Below are positions 49,821 to 58,845 of a stretch of 64,000 nucleotides of DNA, in pieces. Within the stretch, counting starts at the first letter, position 1; each line of letters begins with the position of its first letter. Where the stretch lies: positions 274,139 to 338,138 of the forward strand of contig NZ_LCZJ02000033.1 of assembly GCF_001012825.1 (NCBI RefSeq), written 5' to 3'. The translations under genes and the position numbers were made by a program. This DNA comes from Paenibacillus etheri. GTDB taxonomy: Bacteria; Bacillota; Bacilli; Paenibacillales; Paenibacillaceae. The notes beneath the pieces were generated by a model. That model ran no database searches. It was not told the DNA's origin and saw nothing but the letters and a program-made list of their open reading frames with translations.

Positions 49821-50711
49821 ATGGAATGGACTGATTTGTTTATAGATGGTTCAATTGTTCTTAATCAGGAATCCATTCAAGTCAATGGAAGTGATGCTTC
49901 CATTCTAATTCACTATTGGGGTGCTCAACCCTATCATTACAATAACAAGCCACATCAACATTCTTATTTTGAACTGTGTTATATTGTCAACGGTGAAGGT
50001 GAGTATATAGATGATGGACATTCATTTCATATAACGAGTGGGTCCCTTTTCCTTTCCCGCCCCTTCGTTAAACATCAAATTTTAAGTGAAACTGGGTTGG
50101 AAATTATTTTTGTTGGATTTGAAATTATAAAAACAAAATCAACAAAGAAATTAATAGAACTTTTCACTAATCTAGAAAAAACGAAAAAATTCATTATTAA
50201 TAATGCTGGCCAATCTTCCGTTGTGAAATTATGGACTTCGATCCTCGTTATGGCCTGTGATTTTTATTTGTTGTTCAACGACTGCTTTCAAGGCTTATGT
50301 TCTTCTTTCTATTCAAGTATTGTTGGATTATTTAATGAACAACAAATTAAATACAAAAAAAATAAAGAAATTCGTATTTATTCGACCTTAGTATATCAAG
50401 CGAAGCTATACATCCATGACAATCTATCTCAATCATTGAAAATGAGCGATGTAGCGGATTTTATTCACATTTCAGAGAGACACTTATCACGTATTTTCCA
50501 GGATGAATTAGGGCAATCGTTTTCAAATTATATTAAAAGAGAGAGAATGAGAAAAGCCAGTATCCTCCTATCAGATACCGACCTTACCCTCAAAGAAATT
50601 TCAGAAATGTCAGGTTTTAAAACAGTTCACTATTTTACCACTGTTTTTTCAGCAGAAATGGGAATGCCGCCTGGGGAGTTCAAGAGAAAGCTCAACCAAC
50701 AAACGCTGTAA
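49821..50711 (+). CDS. AraC-type transcription regulator with cupin sensor
   Basis: 296 residues. The N-terminal half (about 15-120) is an AraC_binding cupin with HQHSYFELCYIVNGEGEYI, ITSGSLFLSRPFVKHQI and similar strands. The C-terminal half (about 195-292) is the double helix-turn-helix DVADFIHISERHLSRIFQDE and ISEMSGFKTVHYFTTVFSAE. It likely binds a sugar and controls the divergent ROK-manA pair. The ATG at 49821 with GAAGGGGA upstream is chosen over a start 24 codons earlier. Confidence 0.88.
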   Translation: MEWTDLFIDGSIVLNQESIQVNGSDASILIHYWGAQPYHYNNKPHQHSYFELCYIVNGEGEYIDDGHSFHITSGSLFLSRPFVKHQILSETGLEIIFVGFEIIKTKSTKKLIELFTNLEKTKKFIINNAGQSSVVKLWTSILVMACDFYLLFNDCFQGLCSSFYSSIVGLFNEQQIKYKKNKEIRIYSTLVYQAKLYIHDNLSQSLKMSDVADFIHISERHLSRIFQDELGQSFSNYIKRERMRKASILLSDTDLTLKEISEMSGFKTVHYFTTVFSAEMGMPPGEFKRKLNQQTL

Positions 50712-50789
50712 GCACCAAAAATATACTAAAACTATGCCCTTCAAGTAGTCACTCAAAAAAAACTGATGTTATCATGAGGAATGAGTGAA

Positions 50790-51071
50790 ACTTGGAGGGG
50801 TGTTGGGTATTGATGATTTTGCTATCGGGAAGGTCATACCTGCAATACGGGGTTGCATGATTTGCGTGGTGACTCTTTGCTGGACATCATTCTAGGCAGG
50901 ACATCGAAAGAATTACTTGCTTATTATGAGAATCATCCTGCCATGGGTCTGCTTAATCCGGTTGCCGTGGTTATGGATTTAGCGCATTTTCCCTGCAGTA
51001 GGGGCAAATTGGAAGCACGATCATGGGAGTTACTTTCAGAAATATTGAATCGTTCGCTTCATTTGGAATGA
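50790..51071 (+). pseudogene. ISL3-family transposase relic
   Basis: The stretch GIDDFAIGK at 50803 onward, a one-base frame change, then HTCNTGLHDLRGDSLLDI, LGRTSKELLAYYENHPA and VAVVMDLAH, follows the catalytic start of ISL3 transposases (the DDFA...D block). Everything after about residue 100 is lost. It marks former IS activity at the edge of the sigK-copy zone. Confidence 0.65.
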
Positions 51072-51104
51072 GTTTACTTACACGAAACTATGGTAGACCT
51101 AAAA

Positions 51105-51360
51105 ATAATTTCGGAGCCAAGAATATCTATGAGCGTGATTTCGTTACCCTCTTTTTCCGTTCCAATCGGATCGTGCATAGATACATCTTTACGAGTCTTC
51201 TTCAAAGATCTAAGATGCATTAGAATCTCGTTTTCTATATAACGTGCTGTAGAAGTGGACGGTATTTTTCAATCGCTTTAATCAAGCCAATTGTTCCGAT
51301 GGAGATTAAATCTTCTTCCACACACCCGTGTATTCGAATACTTAACACGATACTTTCACA
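51105..51360 (-). pseudogene. Decayed sigK 3' copy (D)
   Basis: The sequence aligns to the middle of copies A-C, from the SEADD block back to DLISIG and the junction arm (CCGTGTATTCGAATAC..ACACGATAC). Several deletions and substitutions break the frame, and region 4 is missing. It is a fourth, older member of the series. Confidence 0.8.
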
Positions 51361-51408
51361 AAATCTATCTATCATCTTGGGGCCCCTTAGGGAATTGTTA
51401 TCCGCATT

Positions 51409-51579
51409 CTATCCCTCAATCGCATTAGGCCCAAAACCCCAGCTCCTCTTTAATGGTCTATAGTATTTGATTAGAATTTTCGTAGCCTCATCTTCCTCAT
51501 ATCCCAGACGTTTAAGTTCACGAATCACGTCTTTAATGTAAGGGTTATCCATCATATGTCTACTTATTAGATTGTTCAT
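51409..51579 (-). CDS. Small 56-residue protein of unknown function
   Basis: Encodes MNNLISRHMMDNPYIKDVIR and continues with a Glu/Lys-rich helix and an aromatic end (KYYRPLKRSWGFGPN). GGAGG lies 7-8 bases before the ATG. The composition (amphipathic helices, conserved-looking C-terminus) suggests a real small protein. It lies between two sigK copies. No family is recognised. Confidence 0.55.
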   Translation of the reverse strand: MNNLISRHMMDNPYIKDVIRELKRLGYEEDEATKILIKYYRPLKRSWGFGPNAIEG

Positions 51580-51855
51580 ATATTACCTCCAAGATCCCAT
51601 GTATTAGTTAGTGACTCAAAAATATGTTTTCATTATTTCCACATCATTTCAACTCTTGTAGATATAAGTCTAGCGACAATTATAACTACTCCTTTTTTGC
51701 TAACGATCATTTTAGAGTTACCTATCTAAATCTTCTGAACACCAATTTATCTTTATTTCTCTACTTTTTTCATGAATTTTTATTAACTGATTTAGAACAA
51801 AAATTCGTTGAACTATATCTTCAGCTATAAAAAACTGCCTCTTAAAATAATTAAG
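51580..51855. other. AT-rich spacer in the sigK-copy zone
   Basis: No supported gene. A plus-strand open frame (51624-51830) ends with DLEQKFVELYLQL, which looks protein-like, but it lacks a ribosome site and any recognisable domain. Confidence 0.35.
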
Positions 51856-51945
51856 TTACTTCTGATATGGACCTTGGTACTTTTCATTATTTTCATATAC
51901 ATGTAACAATTGAATATGGAGATCATATATTTCTTTGTATGTCAT
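51856..51945 (-). CDS. Possible 29-residue small ORF
   Basis: MTYKEIYDLHIQLLHVYENN followed by nine residues and a stop, with GAAGGGTG about 5 bases before the ATG. It could be a genuine small protein or the clipped beginning of a lost gene. No family is recognised. Confidence 0.35.
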   Translation of the reverse strand: MTYKEIYDLHIQLLHVYENNEKYQGPYQK

Positions 51946-52026
51946 AATAACACCCTTCAGCAATTAAATAGTTAATTTTCTGAATATGCTTTTTTCATGT
52001 TCATTTAGCCAACTACTTGACTTAAC

Positions 52027-52056
52027 AAAAAAGCAACTCCCCTGTTGGCAAGTCGC
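52027..52056 (-). terminator. Terminator of sigK copy B
   Basis: GCGACT pairs with AGTTGC (one G-U) on the minus strand, followed by six T. The same hairpin is carried in the 137-bp duplicate at 22671-22807. Confidence 0.65.
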
Positions 52057-52098
52057 TCTTAAATACTCTATTGTGAATCTCTAATTATCGTCTATATC

Positions 52099-52629
52099 TC
52101 AACGCTTCGCCTTATAAAACTCATGGTACAGCTTCATGAGCGCCCGCTTCTCAATCCGCGAAACATAACTCCGCGAGATCCCAAGCTCCTTGGCAATCTC
52201 CCGCTGCGTCCGCTCTTCCCCACCTGTATCCAGTCCAAACCTACCCACCACAACTTCTTTCTCCCGATCATCCAAAATATCGAGATTGCGATAAATCTTA
52301 CTCTTCTCGATCTTAAGATCGACCTCTTTAATGACATCATCAGCCTCGGAGCCAAGGATATCGATAAGTGTAATTTCATTCCCTTCCTTGTCTGTCCCAA
52401 TCGGATCGTGGAGTGAGACGTCTTTACGCGTTTTCTTTAGTGATCTAAGGTGCATCAATATCTCGTTTTCAATACAGCGGGCGGCAAAGGTCGCGAGCTT
52501 CGTCCCTTTGTTCGGACGGTAGCTCTCGATAGCCTTGATCAGGCCGATCGTGCCGATGGAGATTAAATCCTCCATGTCTTCCCCAGTATTATCGAATTTT
52601 TTGAGGTTGTGGACACGACACGATGTCAT
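52099..52629 (-). CDS. sigK: Sigma-K C-terminal part, copy B (5'-truncated sigK)
   Basis: 176 residues opening with [20 protein letters not shown]; genuine sigma-K similarity begins at KKFDNTGED. Regions 2.2-2.4 and 4 are complete and end in HEFYKAKR. The sequence before KKFD (TSCRVHNL) is not sigma-K but the shared junction arm. Only two residues of the sigma part separate it from copies A and C, yet silent differences occur about every 10 bases. No ribosome site precedes the ATG. It lacks region 2.1 and the pro-sequence, so on its own it is probably inactive. Confidence 0.85.
   Translation of the reverse strand: MTSCRVHNLKKFDNTGEDMEDLISIGTIGLIKAIESYRPNKGTKLATFAARCIENEILMHLRSLKKTRKDVSLHDPIGTDKEGNEITLIDILGSEADDVIKEVDLKIEKSKIYRNLDILDDREKEVVVGRFGLDTGGEERTQREIAKELGISRSYVSRIEKRALMKLYHEFYKAKR
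52594..52626 (-). repeat. Junction arm at sigK copy B
   Basis: Plus strand GAATTTTTTGAGGTT then GTGGACACGACACGATGT. The sequences beyond 52630 are unrelated to those beyond copies A and C. Confidence 0.75.
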
Positions 52630-52861
52630 TTCATGTAGTAGCCTTCGTTGTAAATCAAAGTTACAATAGAGTAGCTTCTGAATGATATTATGGATTTTAC
52701 GAGGTTAAGGATTGTTATTACCCATCTATATCGAGGATTTGTTTGGAGATTTGGGCTGCGAAAGTTGAGCTAATTATTTTTTTCCAGGAATTTATTACCG
52801 ATAATAGAATAGAGAGACTTAGAATTATCAAAATACCAAGAATGGGGAGAATTGAGAACAA

Positions 52862-54754
52862 ATGAAGAGCGTACATAACGTGGATCGGCAAATAAAATGG
52901 AAGAAAGTAACGGCACATCTTATCGTGCTGGTTCTGCTAGCCTGTATCTTTCCGGGTCCGCATTATGCGGGTGCGGAAGCTGCAGTAGGGACAACTAAAG
53001 ACAAAATACGGCATGAAGTTGATTTTCTTTTTGCCGAAAATATGGATAAAATTACCGTCCGAACAGTCAAAACAAGCTTTGATACCGGGGAGTATAAGGC
53101 GAACGAGTATTATTTCAAAAATCCTACCTATTTGCCTAAGCCAACTAATGGAGATGATTTCGACTCCTTTATTAACAAAGCTTCCCTGGTTAATTCCCCC
53201 ACGGGATTGAAGGCTTATGCAATTCTGGAACAGTATGGCGGTACTGCAAAAGAAGTGGTTAGGACGCTTTATGAGTATGACTATAACAGTTTCTCGCTTC
53301 GCAAGGTTGTTGAATCTAAATCTCCTATTATTCTGCATGAATACATAGGCCTGTATGTCATTTATACATATTTTGAGAAACCGAACCAGTATTATTCTCT
53401 GGCGGATAACAAGCTCATCTCTACAGGCGGCGAGTTGATCCGGCCGGAGGATGTGGAGAATAGCAATTATACCTTGTCTCCACAGCCAAAGACGCGGGAT
53501 TATACAGTCTTTTGTCCCAAGTCTGATCTCAAGGGTTGTTATTTAATGCAATATGGCGGGGGAAAAGGAGCAGCTGTCAAGGTGACGCTCAACCACCACA
53601 AGGGGGATTCATCCGGTATGGACGGCGACAGAGTCATTACGGTAGACTCCACAAAAATTACGCTGCAGAGCAAGTTTATCAAATATTTATCCTATAAATG
53701 GAATATTAAGGGTACGGTTAATGGGAAGAGCAAAGTTCTCTTTGACAATACCGCCACGGACGCGCGGACGTATATATCTCCCAACCACAAATATTTGCTG
53801 CTGATTACTGATCAGGGCACTCTTAACGGATACTCATCATCTGTCGTGCATATTTACAATCTCAAGACGCTGGAACTGGTACGGAAATACGATTCCCAGT
53901 ACAAATCGAATGTTACGGCTGTAACATGGGCTTCAGATGAAATTTTCATTATCGAGTATTATTTCTCTAATCCAAGTAAGTACCCGCCATCATTCTACTA
54001 CATCCCTGCGGGTATCAGCCTGCAGATCCCATACATGGATTACAGGGATTGGAAGGAGCATAAATCCTGGGACAATTTCACTTATGAGAAAATGATCTTC
54101 CCTGCTCTGCCAGTGGCTATCCGATCAGGGAATGCTATGGTGAATTATCAGAGCCAGCCTGCTTTTCTCCTAAAGGGACAATATTACGTTCCGCTCAAAG
54201 AGTTCGCCGCAGCATTTCATATTCAGTATGCCATAGGGGCCAAAGAGATTACATTCACCCGGGGCAGCCGCTCAGCTGCGGTAACGCTCCAGGGCAGCGG
54301 GATTGTACGTGCAGGCTTCAATGACTTTCTACCGCTGGGAAGCTGGAATAAAGCGCTGGGACTGAAGGTAATTGATGGTCGTATTACACTCTCTGATGAG
54401 GAGCAGGTCAGTGGTTTGGGATTGAGCCAAGAGGTGTATGACCCGCAGGCCGTTGTAGTCAATGTGAATACTTCCGACCGGGTAGATGATATTGTACTAA
54501 ATCCTAATAAAACATTGTCTCTGGTATTACGGAATTATACTGGAGCGTTCAATCTGGAGGTGTACGCCTCTTCAGATCTCAACACACTCATCACAACGAT
54601 CCCGCTGGAAGCTAAAAGTGGAGAAACCCTTACGTATACAACAGCAGTAATCCCTATGGATCGTACCGTGACAATAGTACTTCCGGATATTGGGACCGGG
54701 TTGTATAGATCGGTTACCTTATATCTACCGAAATCTGATATAGATACTTTTTAG
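52862..54754 (+). CDS. Secreted protein with copper-amine-oxidase-N-like (stalk) domain
   Basis: 630 residues. A basic start and a hydrophobic core, ILVLLACIFPG type (about 20-38), form a signal peptide. Residues 45-430 are beta-rich with propeller-like repeats (AVTWASDEIFIIEYYFSN, HKYLLLITDQG). About 425-500 match the copper amine oxidase N-terminal domain common in Paenibacillus surface proteins (FLLKGQYYVPLKEFAAAFHI). A further beta domain closes the protein. No catalytic motif or anchor is visible. It is the only long gene between sigK copies B and C and runs opposite to them, so it may be cargo. The substrate or role is unknown. Confidence 0.7.
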   Translation: MKSVHNVDRQIKWKKVTAHLIVLVLLACIFPGPHYAGAEAAVGTTKDKIRHEVDFLFAENMDKITVRTVKTSFDTGEYKANEYYFKNPTYLPKPTNGDDFDSFINKASLVNSPTGLKAYAILEQYGGTAKEVVRTLYEYDYNSFSLRKVVESKSPIILHEYIGLYVIYTYFEKPNQYYSLADNKLISTGGELIRPEDVENSNYTLSPQPKTRDYTVFCPKSDLKGCYLMQYGGGKGAAVKVTLNHHKGDSSGMDGDRVITVDSTKITLQSKFIKYLSYKWNIKGTVNGKSKVLFDNTATDARTYISPNHKYLLLITDQGTLNGYSSSVVHIYNLKTLELVRKYDSQYKSNVTAVTWASDEIFIIEYYFSNPSKYPPSFYYIPAGISLQIPYMDYRDWKEHKSWDNFTYEKMIFPALPVAIRSGNAMVNYQSQPAFLLKGQYYVPLKEFAAAFHIQYAIGAKEITFTRGSRSAAVTLQGSGIVRAGFNDFLPLGSWNKALGLKVIDGRITLSDEEQVSGLGLSQEVYDPQAVVVNVNTSDRVDDIVLNPNKTLSLVLRNYTGAFNLEVYASSDLNTLITTIPLEAKSGETLTYTTAVIPMDRTVTIVLPDIGTGLYRSVTLYLPKSDIDTF

Positions 54755-54871
54755 TGCCTGAAGCTCCAAGCAGGGCGATCCTCAACTCCCCGAGTCCAAT
54801 CGGCTTAAGGAGGAGCCCTGGCCGAAGGCCTTACAGTGTTTTTAGTTTAATATAATAAAAACCACAAATAA

Positions 54872-54909
54872 CCTGTAGGATTGAGACTTCGATTCCTCAT
54901 CCCTACAGG
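54872..54909 (-). terminator. Terminator of sigK copy C
   Basis: CCTGTAGG-TTGAG pairs with CTCAT-CCCTACAGG around a 10-base loop, with a T-rich tail on the minus strand. It lies 14 bases after the copy's stop and could also serve the convergent gene ending at 54754. Confidence 0.75.
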
Positions 54910-54922
54910 CTATTATCTTAAT

Positions 54923-55453
54923 TCACCGCTTCGCCTTATAAAACTCATGATATAGTTTCATCAGCGCTCTCTTCTCTATCCTCGAAACATAACTCCGCGA
55001 AATCCCTAACTCCTTCGCAATCTCCCTCTGCGTGCTCTCTTCCCCGCCTGTATCCAATCCAAAACGACCAACGACAACTTCCTTTTCCCGGTCATCCAGA
55101 ATATCGAGATTGCGGTAAATCTTGCTCTTCTCAATCTTAAGATCGACTTCTTTAATGACATCATCAGCTTCGGAGCCAAGGATATCGATAAGTGTAATTT
55201 CATTGCCTTCCTTGTCTGTCCCAATTGGATCGTGCAGAGATACATCTTTACGAGTCTTCTTCAAAGATCTTAGATGCATCAGGATTTCATTTTCAATACA
55301 ACGAGCTGCAAATGTGGCCAGTTTTGTCCCTTTGTTTGGTCGGTAGCTCTCAATAGCCTTGATCAGGCCAATGGTGCCGATGGAGATTAAATCCTCCATG
55401 TCTTCTCCGGTGTTATCGAATTTTTTGAGGTTATGGACATGATGTGATGTCAT
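54923..55453 (-). CDS. sigK: Sigma-K C-terminal part, copy C (5'-truncated sigK)
   Basis: 176 residues, [20 protein letters not shown] onwards, identical to copy B in the sigma part except S for R in [15 protein letters not shown]. As in copy B, the start codon lies in the junction arm and no ribosome site is evident. It ends with the same HEFYKAKR and has its own terminator. Silent divergence from A and B shows the three copies are not recent duplicates. Sequence upstream of 55454 differs from that upstream of the other copies. Confidence 0.85.
   Translation of the reverse strand: MTSHHVHNLKKFDNTGEDMEDLISIGTIGLIKAIESYRPNKGTKLATFAARCIENEILMHLRSLKKTRKDVSLHDPIGTDKEGNEITLIDILGSEADDVIKEVDLKIEKSKIYRNLDILDDREKEVVVGRFGLDTGGEESTQREIAKELGISRSYVSRIEKRALMKLYHEFYKAKR
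55418..55450 (-). repeat. Junction arm at sigK copy C
   Basis: Plus strand GAATTTTTTGAGGTT then ATGGACATGATGTGATGT, the fourth member of the arm set. Confidence 0.75.
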
Positions 55454-55720
55454 TTTATTACAATGCCTGTTCTAAGGCCTCACTTGAGATTTTAATGTCC
55501 ATACTAAACTGAACAACCTTTACAAAGATTACTTAATTAGTATAACAAAAGGAATCTGTTAATTTCGTAAACACAGTAATAATCCCAGGATCAATTCCCC
55601 TTTGACTTCCCACCGTAAAACATTGAGTGATATTCCTTCATGTCTTCTCCGTTTCCGAAGTTCCCCAACAATGTGAAATCGTTTGTTAAGCTACTCAGTA
55701 CCTGAGCACAGGTAAACAAC

Positions 55721-55756
55721 ACAAAAGCAACCCGACCGTTCGTGGGTTGCTTTTGT
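55721..55756. terminator. Strong hairpin, probable terminator
   Basis: ACAAAAGCAACCC pairs perfectly with GGGTTGCTTTTGT over a 10-base loop; on the plus strand CCGTTTTATTTT follows. It lies just after the coding relic on the minus strand. Confidence 0.7.
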
Positions 55757-55761
55757 CCGTT

Positions 55762-55899
55762 TTATTTTAACGCCCTTTCCCAGTTCTTGATGATTTCAGA
55801 TCCCTTGATTTCGACTATTTGCGCCTTTTCGGCTGCCTCTGAAAGGTTCCTAATGGTGCCGATGATTCCCACGAGTCGTTTCCCGCAAAAGAAAATGAT
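55762..55899 (-). pseudogene. C-terminal relic of an unknown protein
   Basis: The minus strand encodes GKRLVGIIGTIRNLSEAAEK and then AQIVEIKGSEIIKNWERALK before a stop at 55762, clearly protein-like. No start or upstream part survives. Family unknown. Confidence 0.4.
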
Positions 55900-56112
55900 A
55901 TTCTTTAAATATCAAGTTAAGGCACTCCTCTGTTAACATGGTAGTAATTTACTAGCAAAGAATAATAAGTAAGAGGCACTAAGTCTAATAAACACTAATT
56001 TGTAAAAAATGATCTTCATCATAAAGGCGCTTTATACATTGCTAATCTGATATCAGCCAACTGGATGATCAATGTAGAGGGGCACGACTCAAGGTCATGC
56101 CTTCCTCATTCG

Positions 56113-56313
56113 TTAAGACTGTTCCTGATTAGTGGAACCAAAATATTGGTTCATCAACCAGTACAAAATAACTGCCACTTCTGCTCTAGTTGTCGTTGCA
56201 TTCGGGCTTATCAGACCTGCTCCTCTGTCTGAAATAATGCCGTTCTTGACTAGTGCCGCCAATGCATCTACCGAATACGCTGAAATGCCAGATGCGTCAG
56301 TAAAGCGATTCAA
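56113..56313 (-). pseudogene. SLH-domain relic
   Basis: About 65 residues with FTDASGISAYSVDALAALVK, SPNATTTRAEVAVILYWLMN are the last SLH repeat of a surface protein. Upstream the frame breaks. The fragment lies 60 bases beyond the GH36 stop codon on the same strand. Confidence 0.75.
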
Positions 56314-56373
56314 ATCAAATGCCGTTTCAACGCATACCTCATATGAACTTCATCCACAACCTTCTCCAAATTC

Positions 56374-58560
56374 TTAATTCACACGTTTCAATCTAAACAG
56401 CCAGCTTTGAAAATCACCATGAAGTCTTGGTGTGTGAATGCCGTTGTACATCAGTTCGTCACCGCCAAGCTGTTGTCCGGTTTCTACAACAACATAATCC
56501 GCACCCGCGTCTAGTCCTTTTAGGCGTAGAGAATCAAAAGGCTCGAACGGAACCGCCAGAACACGGCTATATACAACAATAGCCTCACTCTGATCCTCGC
56601 TTACGAACATCCACGCAGCCTCATTGCTTTCGAAAGGGTTCAGCAAGCGGTAATAATCACCGAATTGAACAAGTGAACGAATTTCCTTATACAGTGCAAC
56701 CTGCTGCTTGGCAAGCTCTTTCTCTTCATCGGTGAACTTGGACAGATCCAGCTCATAGCCGAAATTACCGGACATCGCGATGTCCCCACGTGTCTTAAGC
56801 GAAGTTAACCGCCCAACTTGATGATTCGGCGCCGCCGATACGTGTGCCCCCATGGCACTGATAGGGTAAACGATGCTTGTTCCATACTGAATTTTCAAAC
56901 GTTCTACAGCATCAGTGTTATCGCTTGTCCAAGTTTGCGGCATATAATAGAGCATGCCTGGATCGAAGCGACCACCACCACCAGAGCAGCTTTCAAAAAG
57001 AACATGCGAAAACTTCGTAGTGATCGTTTCCAGTACGTAGTAGAGGCCCAGTATGTAACGATGGGCAGTTTCCCGTTGACGATGTGGTGGCAACATCGCC
57101 GAACCAATCTCCGACATGTTACGATTCATATCCCACTTTACGTATGAAATCGGCGCATTATTCAAAATGTCCGACAGCATCTGAATGATTTCATCACAGA
57201 CATCCTGACGTGAAAAATCAAGAATAAGTTGGTTACGTCCGAGTGACCGTCCACGATCTGGTACATGAAGACACCAATCTGGGTGGCTGCGATACAAGTC
57301 GCTGTCAGGCGAAATCATCTCCGGCTCGAACCATATACCGAATTGCATATCAAGCTTGTGCACACGCTCAACCAAATCTTCGAGACCGTCCGGCAGCTTC
57401 TTACGATTGACAAACCAATCCCCTAACGAGCTTTGGTCATTATCGCGTTTGCCAAACCAACCATCATCGAGTACAAATAATTCGATACCAAGTTCTTTAC
57501 CTACTTCAGCAATCGCTTCAATCTTCTCTGCAGTGAAGTCGAAATACGTCGCTTCCCAGTTATTCACCAGAACAGGACGTGGCTCATCTCGGAACAATCC
57601 ACGACATATGCGCGAGCGGTACAACTTATGATACGTACGCGACATACCACCAAGACCTTTTGCCGAATAAACAAGCACTGCTTCTGGTGTTTGGAAAGCT
57701 TCTCCAGGTTCAAGATGCCAACTAAAATCGAATGGATTCATACCAATTGACACACGCGTGTTGTTAAACTGATCCACCTCAGCCTGAGCGATGAAATTGC
57801 CGCTATAGACTAAATTAAACCCATACACATCGCCGTTATCCTCTGTAGCATCCTTGGAGAGCATCGCGAGAAATGGATTATGTTGATGCGAACTGGAGCC
57901 GCGGCGGCTCTCAACTGACTGCATGCCCATCATCAACGGTCTTACCTGAACATGCCGCTCACGTGACCATGAACCGGCCAAGTCTAGCATATCAAATCGA
58001 TTATGCGGAAAATCAACACTAGCACTGAGAACTCGAAGCAGCTTGAGTGGTGCTTGACCTTCATTCACAAATCGGACTGAACGTGCAATGGCGTCGTATT
58101 GCACAAATGCCGTATAAGACAGCACTACCTTCAACCCAGTTACTACATCGCGAAGTGTAATTTCAAGCGTTTCTGCCTCACTATCCTTTTCTGTATAGGT
58201 TGCAGGAAGACCCTCAAGACGTGGCTTTCCCGGCGTAATAGTATGAGATTCATAACGCAAATCACTAATCGTCGATCCGTTCTCCAATTGGATTTGGTAT
58301 GCTGGCACACGAAGATCTCCATTTCCGTATGCAGGATATTCAGTAGGGTTCATATCTAATGTAAATCTTCCATCCGATCCTTCAGGCGTTGGGGAGAATG
58401 AGGGGTGATCGAAATATCGAAGATCTTGTGTTTGACGACGAAGCTTGCGCCCCCAATAAAAGTGGGCAAGGTAACCTCCATCCAAAATTTTAATCATATA
58501 GCTTGTTTGATTAGCTTGCAGGTTAAATACACGAGTCGATGCATCATATGAAATGCTCAT
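56374..58560 (-). CDS. GH36 alpha-galactosidase
   Basis: A 728-residue cytoplasmic enzyme, a normal length for the bacterial GH36 group. It has an N-terminal beta-supersandwich (1-320), a TIM barrel (about 325-660) and a C-terminal beta domain. Motifs are NWEATYFDF, FVLDDGWFG, YVKWDMNRNMSE with nucleophile D477, SCSGGGGRFDPGML and WTSDNTD, with the acid/base Asp near 546. It removes terminal alpha-galactose, e.g. from galactomannan or raffinose-type sugars. The ATG at 58560 follows GGAGG by 7 bases; an ATG 15 codons upstream is less likely. No transporter lies next to it. Confidence 0.95.
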   Translation of the reverse strand: MSISYDASTRVFNLQANQTSYMIKILDGGYLAHFYWGRKLRRQTQDLRYFDHPSFSPTPEGSDGRFTLDMNPTEYPAYGNGDLRVPAYQIQLENGSTISDLRYESHTITPGKPRLEGLPATYTEKDSEAETLEITLRDVVTGLKVVLSYTAFVQYDAIARSVRFVNEGQAPLKLLRVLSASVDFPHNRFDMLDLAGSWSRERHVQVRPLMMGMQSVESRRGSSSHQHNPFLAMLSKDATEDNGDVYGFNLVYSGNFIAQAEVDQFNNTRVSIGMNPFDFSWHLEPGEAFQTPEAVLVYSAKGLGGMSRTYHKLYRSRICRGLFRDEPRPVLVNNWEATYFDFTAEKIEAIAEVGKELGIELFVLDDGWFGKRDNDQSSLGDWFVNRKKLPDGLEDLVERVHKLDMQFGIWFEPEMISPDSDLYRSHPDWCLHVPDRGRSLGRNQLILDFSRQDVCDEIIQMLSDILNNAPISYVKWDMNRNMSEIGSAMLPPHRQRETAHRYILGLYYVLETITTKFSHVLFESCSGGGGRFDPGMLYYMPQTWTSDNTDAVERLKIQYGTSIVYPISAMGAHVSAAPNHQVGRLTSLKTRGDIAMSGNFGYELDLSKFTDEEKELAKQQVALYKEIRSLVQFGDYYRLLNPFESNEAAWMFVSEDQSEAIVVYSRVLAVPFEPFDSLRLKGLDAGADYVVVETGQQLGGDELMYNGIHTPRLHGDFQSWLFRLKRVN

Positions 58561-58705
58561 AAAAATACCTCCATAACGAATATTAAATACTTTAAAACGA
58601 ATCAAAGTACAACTTTTGAAGTTTTCTTCAGTTACTAGTTAATTTCTTAACCTCATCAAGAAAATTAATGATATGGCGACCTGATCAAGTCGCCATATGA
58701 GAGGA

Positions 58706-58742
58706 AAAAGATGACTCATGACAAAATCAGGAGTCATCTTTT
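58706..58742 (-). terminator. Terminator of a lost SLH gene
   Basis: AAAAGATGACTC pairs perfectly with GAGTCATCTTTT. It follows the SLH tail relic at 58756 on the minus strand and now serves the GH38-like gene upstream. Confidence 0.85.
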
Positions 58743-58755
58743 GATTGGTTAAATC

Positions 58756-58818
58756 TTATTTTTTATTGTCCGACATAGATAGAATCAATGTAATGGCTTC
58801 AGTAACGGGGCCGGCATG
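58756..58818 (-). pseudogene. SLH C-terminal tail relic
   Basis: The minus strand reads TEAITLILSMSDNKK then stop, matching the end of the intact SLH proteins here (TRAEAVTLILAMLNTK). Only about 20 codons remain, lying 28 bases past the stop of the GH38-like gene. Confidence 0.75.
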
Positions 58819-58845
58819 ACGGAGGAAGAAGTTTCCCGTTTGATC

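Larger units (their letters stand above)
55454..56112. other. Intergenic region upstream of sigK copy C
   Basis: It holds a strong hairpin (55721-55756) and a minus-strand coding relic (55762-55899). Elsewhere it is AT-rich DNA with no supported gene. Confidence 0.5.
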
